Origin: an uncultured Clostridia bacterium
Lineage (GTDB): Bacteria; Bacillota; Clostridia; Christensenellales; Aristaeellaceae
NCBI GenBank assembly: GCA_904420265.1
Contig: CAJFUU010000233.1
Location: 1-5,103, forward strand
DNA length: 5,103 bases
Reading direction: 5' to 3'
The notes beneath the pieces are model-generated. The model saw only the letters and a list, made by a program, of their open reading frames with translations. It was not told where the DNA came from and made no database searches. How positions within the stretch are numbered: position 1 is the first letter of the stretch; every line of letters starts with the position of its first letter. Of this stretch, positions 4,674 to 5,103 are shown piece after piece. The position numbers and the translations under genes are program-made.

Positions 4674-5103
4674 ACTGTTGCTGGGGATACATTTGCCGCA
4701 CAGCGTCGTCCAGCGCCGCCTGCGCCTGTTCCAGCGTGGCGGAAATGCGGTCGATCTGGTCGAGGAAAGCGTCCGTGGCCTCGCCCACGGCGTGCGGAAG
4801 CTGGCCCAGCGAATCGGCGATATTCGCCGCCAGGTAGTCCACGCGCTTGGTGAACTCGCCCATGTAATCGCGGAAAGCGTCCAGCGTATCGGTCAAATCC
4901 ACGCGAAGCTGTTCGCCGATGCGCTGGCGGTTGTTTTCCAGCATTGTGCCGGTGGCGCGAATTTCGCTGGCGGCTTTCATCAGGCCGGCGGTGCTTTCGC
5001 CGCTGACCTCGCTGAAGCGCTTGAGCATGTTCTTTTGCGATTCCTGCAGCGCCTGCATGGAGCGGGACAGTTCCGCGTGCATGGCGGAAACGCTCTTCAA
5101 GTA
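4672..5103 (-). CDS. C-terminal helical tail of a probable MotA/TolQ/ExbB (ZorA-like) protein, cut by the right edge
   Basis: The frame is open to the window edge; 143 residues and a TAA stop are visible. The visible part is highly charged, rich in Ala, Gln and Leu, and predicted by eye to be almost wholly alpha-helical or coiled coil (for example SRSMQALQESQKNMLKRF and LDQIDRISATLEQAQAALDD). It contains no membrane helix and ends MYPQQQ. Internal TTG and ATG codons exist near the edge (5098-5100, 5080-5082), but no ribosome binding site can be judged there, so the gene most likely continues upstream. The assignment rests on context: it lies 12 nt before a MotB-like gene, and MotA/TolQ-type partners of such genes, including ZorA, can end in long cytoplasmic helical tails. 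The proton-channel helices would lie outside the window. A different coiled-coil protein cannot be excluded. Confidence 0.65.
   Translation of the reverse strand, partial: YLKSVSAMHAELSRSMQALQESQKNMLKRFSEVSGESTAGLMKAASEIRATGTMLENNRQRIGEQLRVDLTDTLDAFRDYMGEFTKRVDYLAANIADSLGQLPHAVGEATDAFLDQIDRISATLEQAQAALDDAVRQMYPQQQ

Noticed and set aside
2776..5103. Complete Zorya anti-phage system
   Set aside because: Only ZorA/ZorB-like components are suggested. No ZorC, ZorD helicase or ZorE nuclease is seen, and the downstream neighbour is an unrelated small membrane protein followed by mnmA.

Overview
The window looks like chromosome from a GC-rich Clostridia-type Firmicute (inference). The grounds are strong AGGAGG-type ribosome binding sites, a MotA/MotB-like membrane gene pair typical of Gram-positive gut anaerobes, and GC-rich coding with structured intergenic DNA. 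No gene pins down the genus. Every supported gene is on the minus strand, so genes are read from right to left.

Right part (2776-5103): three minus-strand genes in a row. The first runs off the right edge; only 143 residues of its C-terminal helical tail are visible. It ends 12 nt before an OmpA/MotB-type protein of 403 residues with a short basic N-terminus, one membrane helix carrying an Asp in MotB position, a ~140-residue coiled coil, an OmpA-like peptidoglycan-binding domain and a Pro/Ala/Thr tail. Together they look like a MotA/TolQ-MotB stator pair of the general kind used by Zorya ZorA/ZorB, but no Zorya effector gene is in view. After a ~100-nt spacer with three inverted repeats comes a 189-residue single-pass membrane protein with an extracytoplasmic domain and a TP/SP tail, probably starting at TTG.

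Middle (1951-2775): no gene. It holds a ~580-bp array of imperfect ~45-bp tandem repeats (12 TTGAC-headed units plus a degenerate one) with conserved small palindromes and an internal segmental duplication. Next to it is a 240-bp stretch with a 23-bp palindrome, a GC-rich hairpin and a flanking direct repeat.

Left-centre (747-1829): mnmA, the tRNA-uridine 2-sulfurtransferase, complete and with all expected catalytic motifs. A GC hairpin sits just upstream of its ribosome binding site.

Left (1-746): about 590 bp without a credible gene, containing two minus-strand terminator candidates and an AT-rich inverted repeat. At the edge are an extended -10 promoter, a good ribosome binding site and the first ten codons of another minus-strand gene.

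The most interesting parts are the stator-like three-gene locus and the tandem repeat array; both need the flanking sequence or database searches to interpret.
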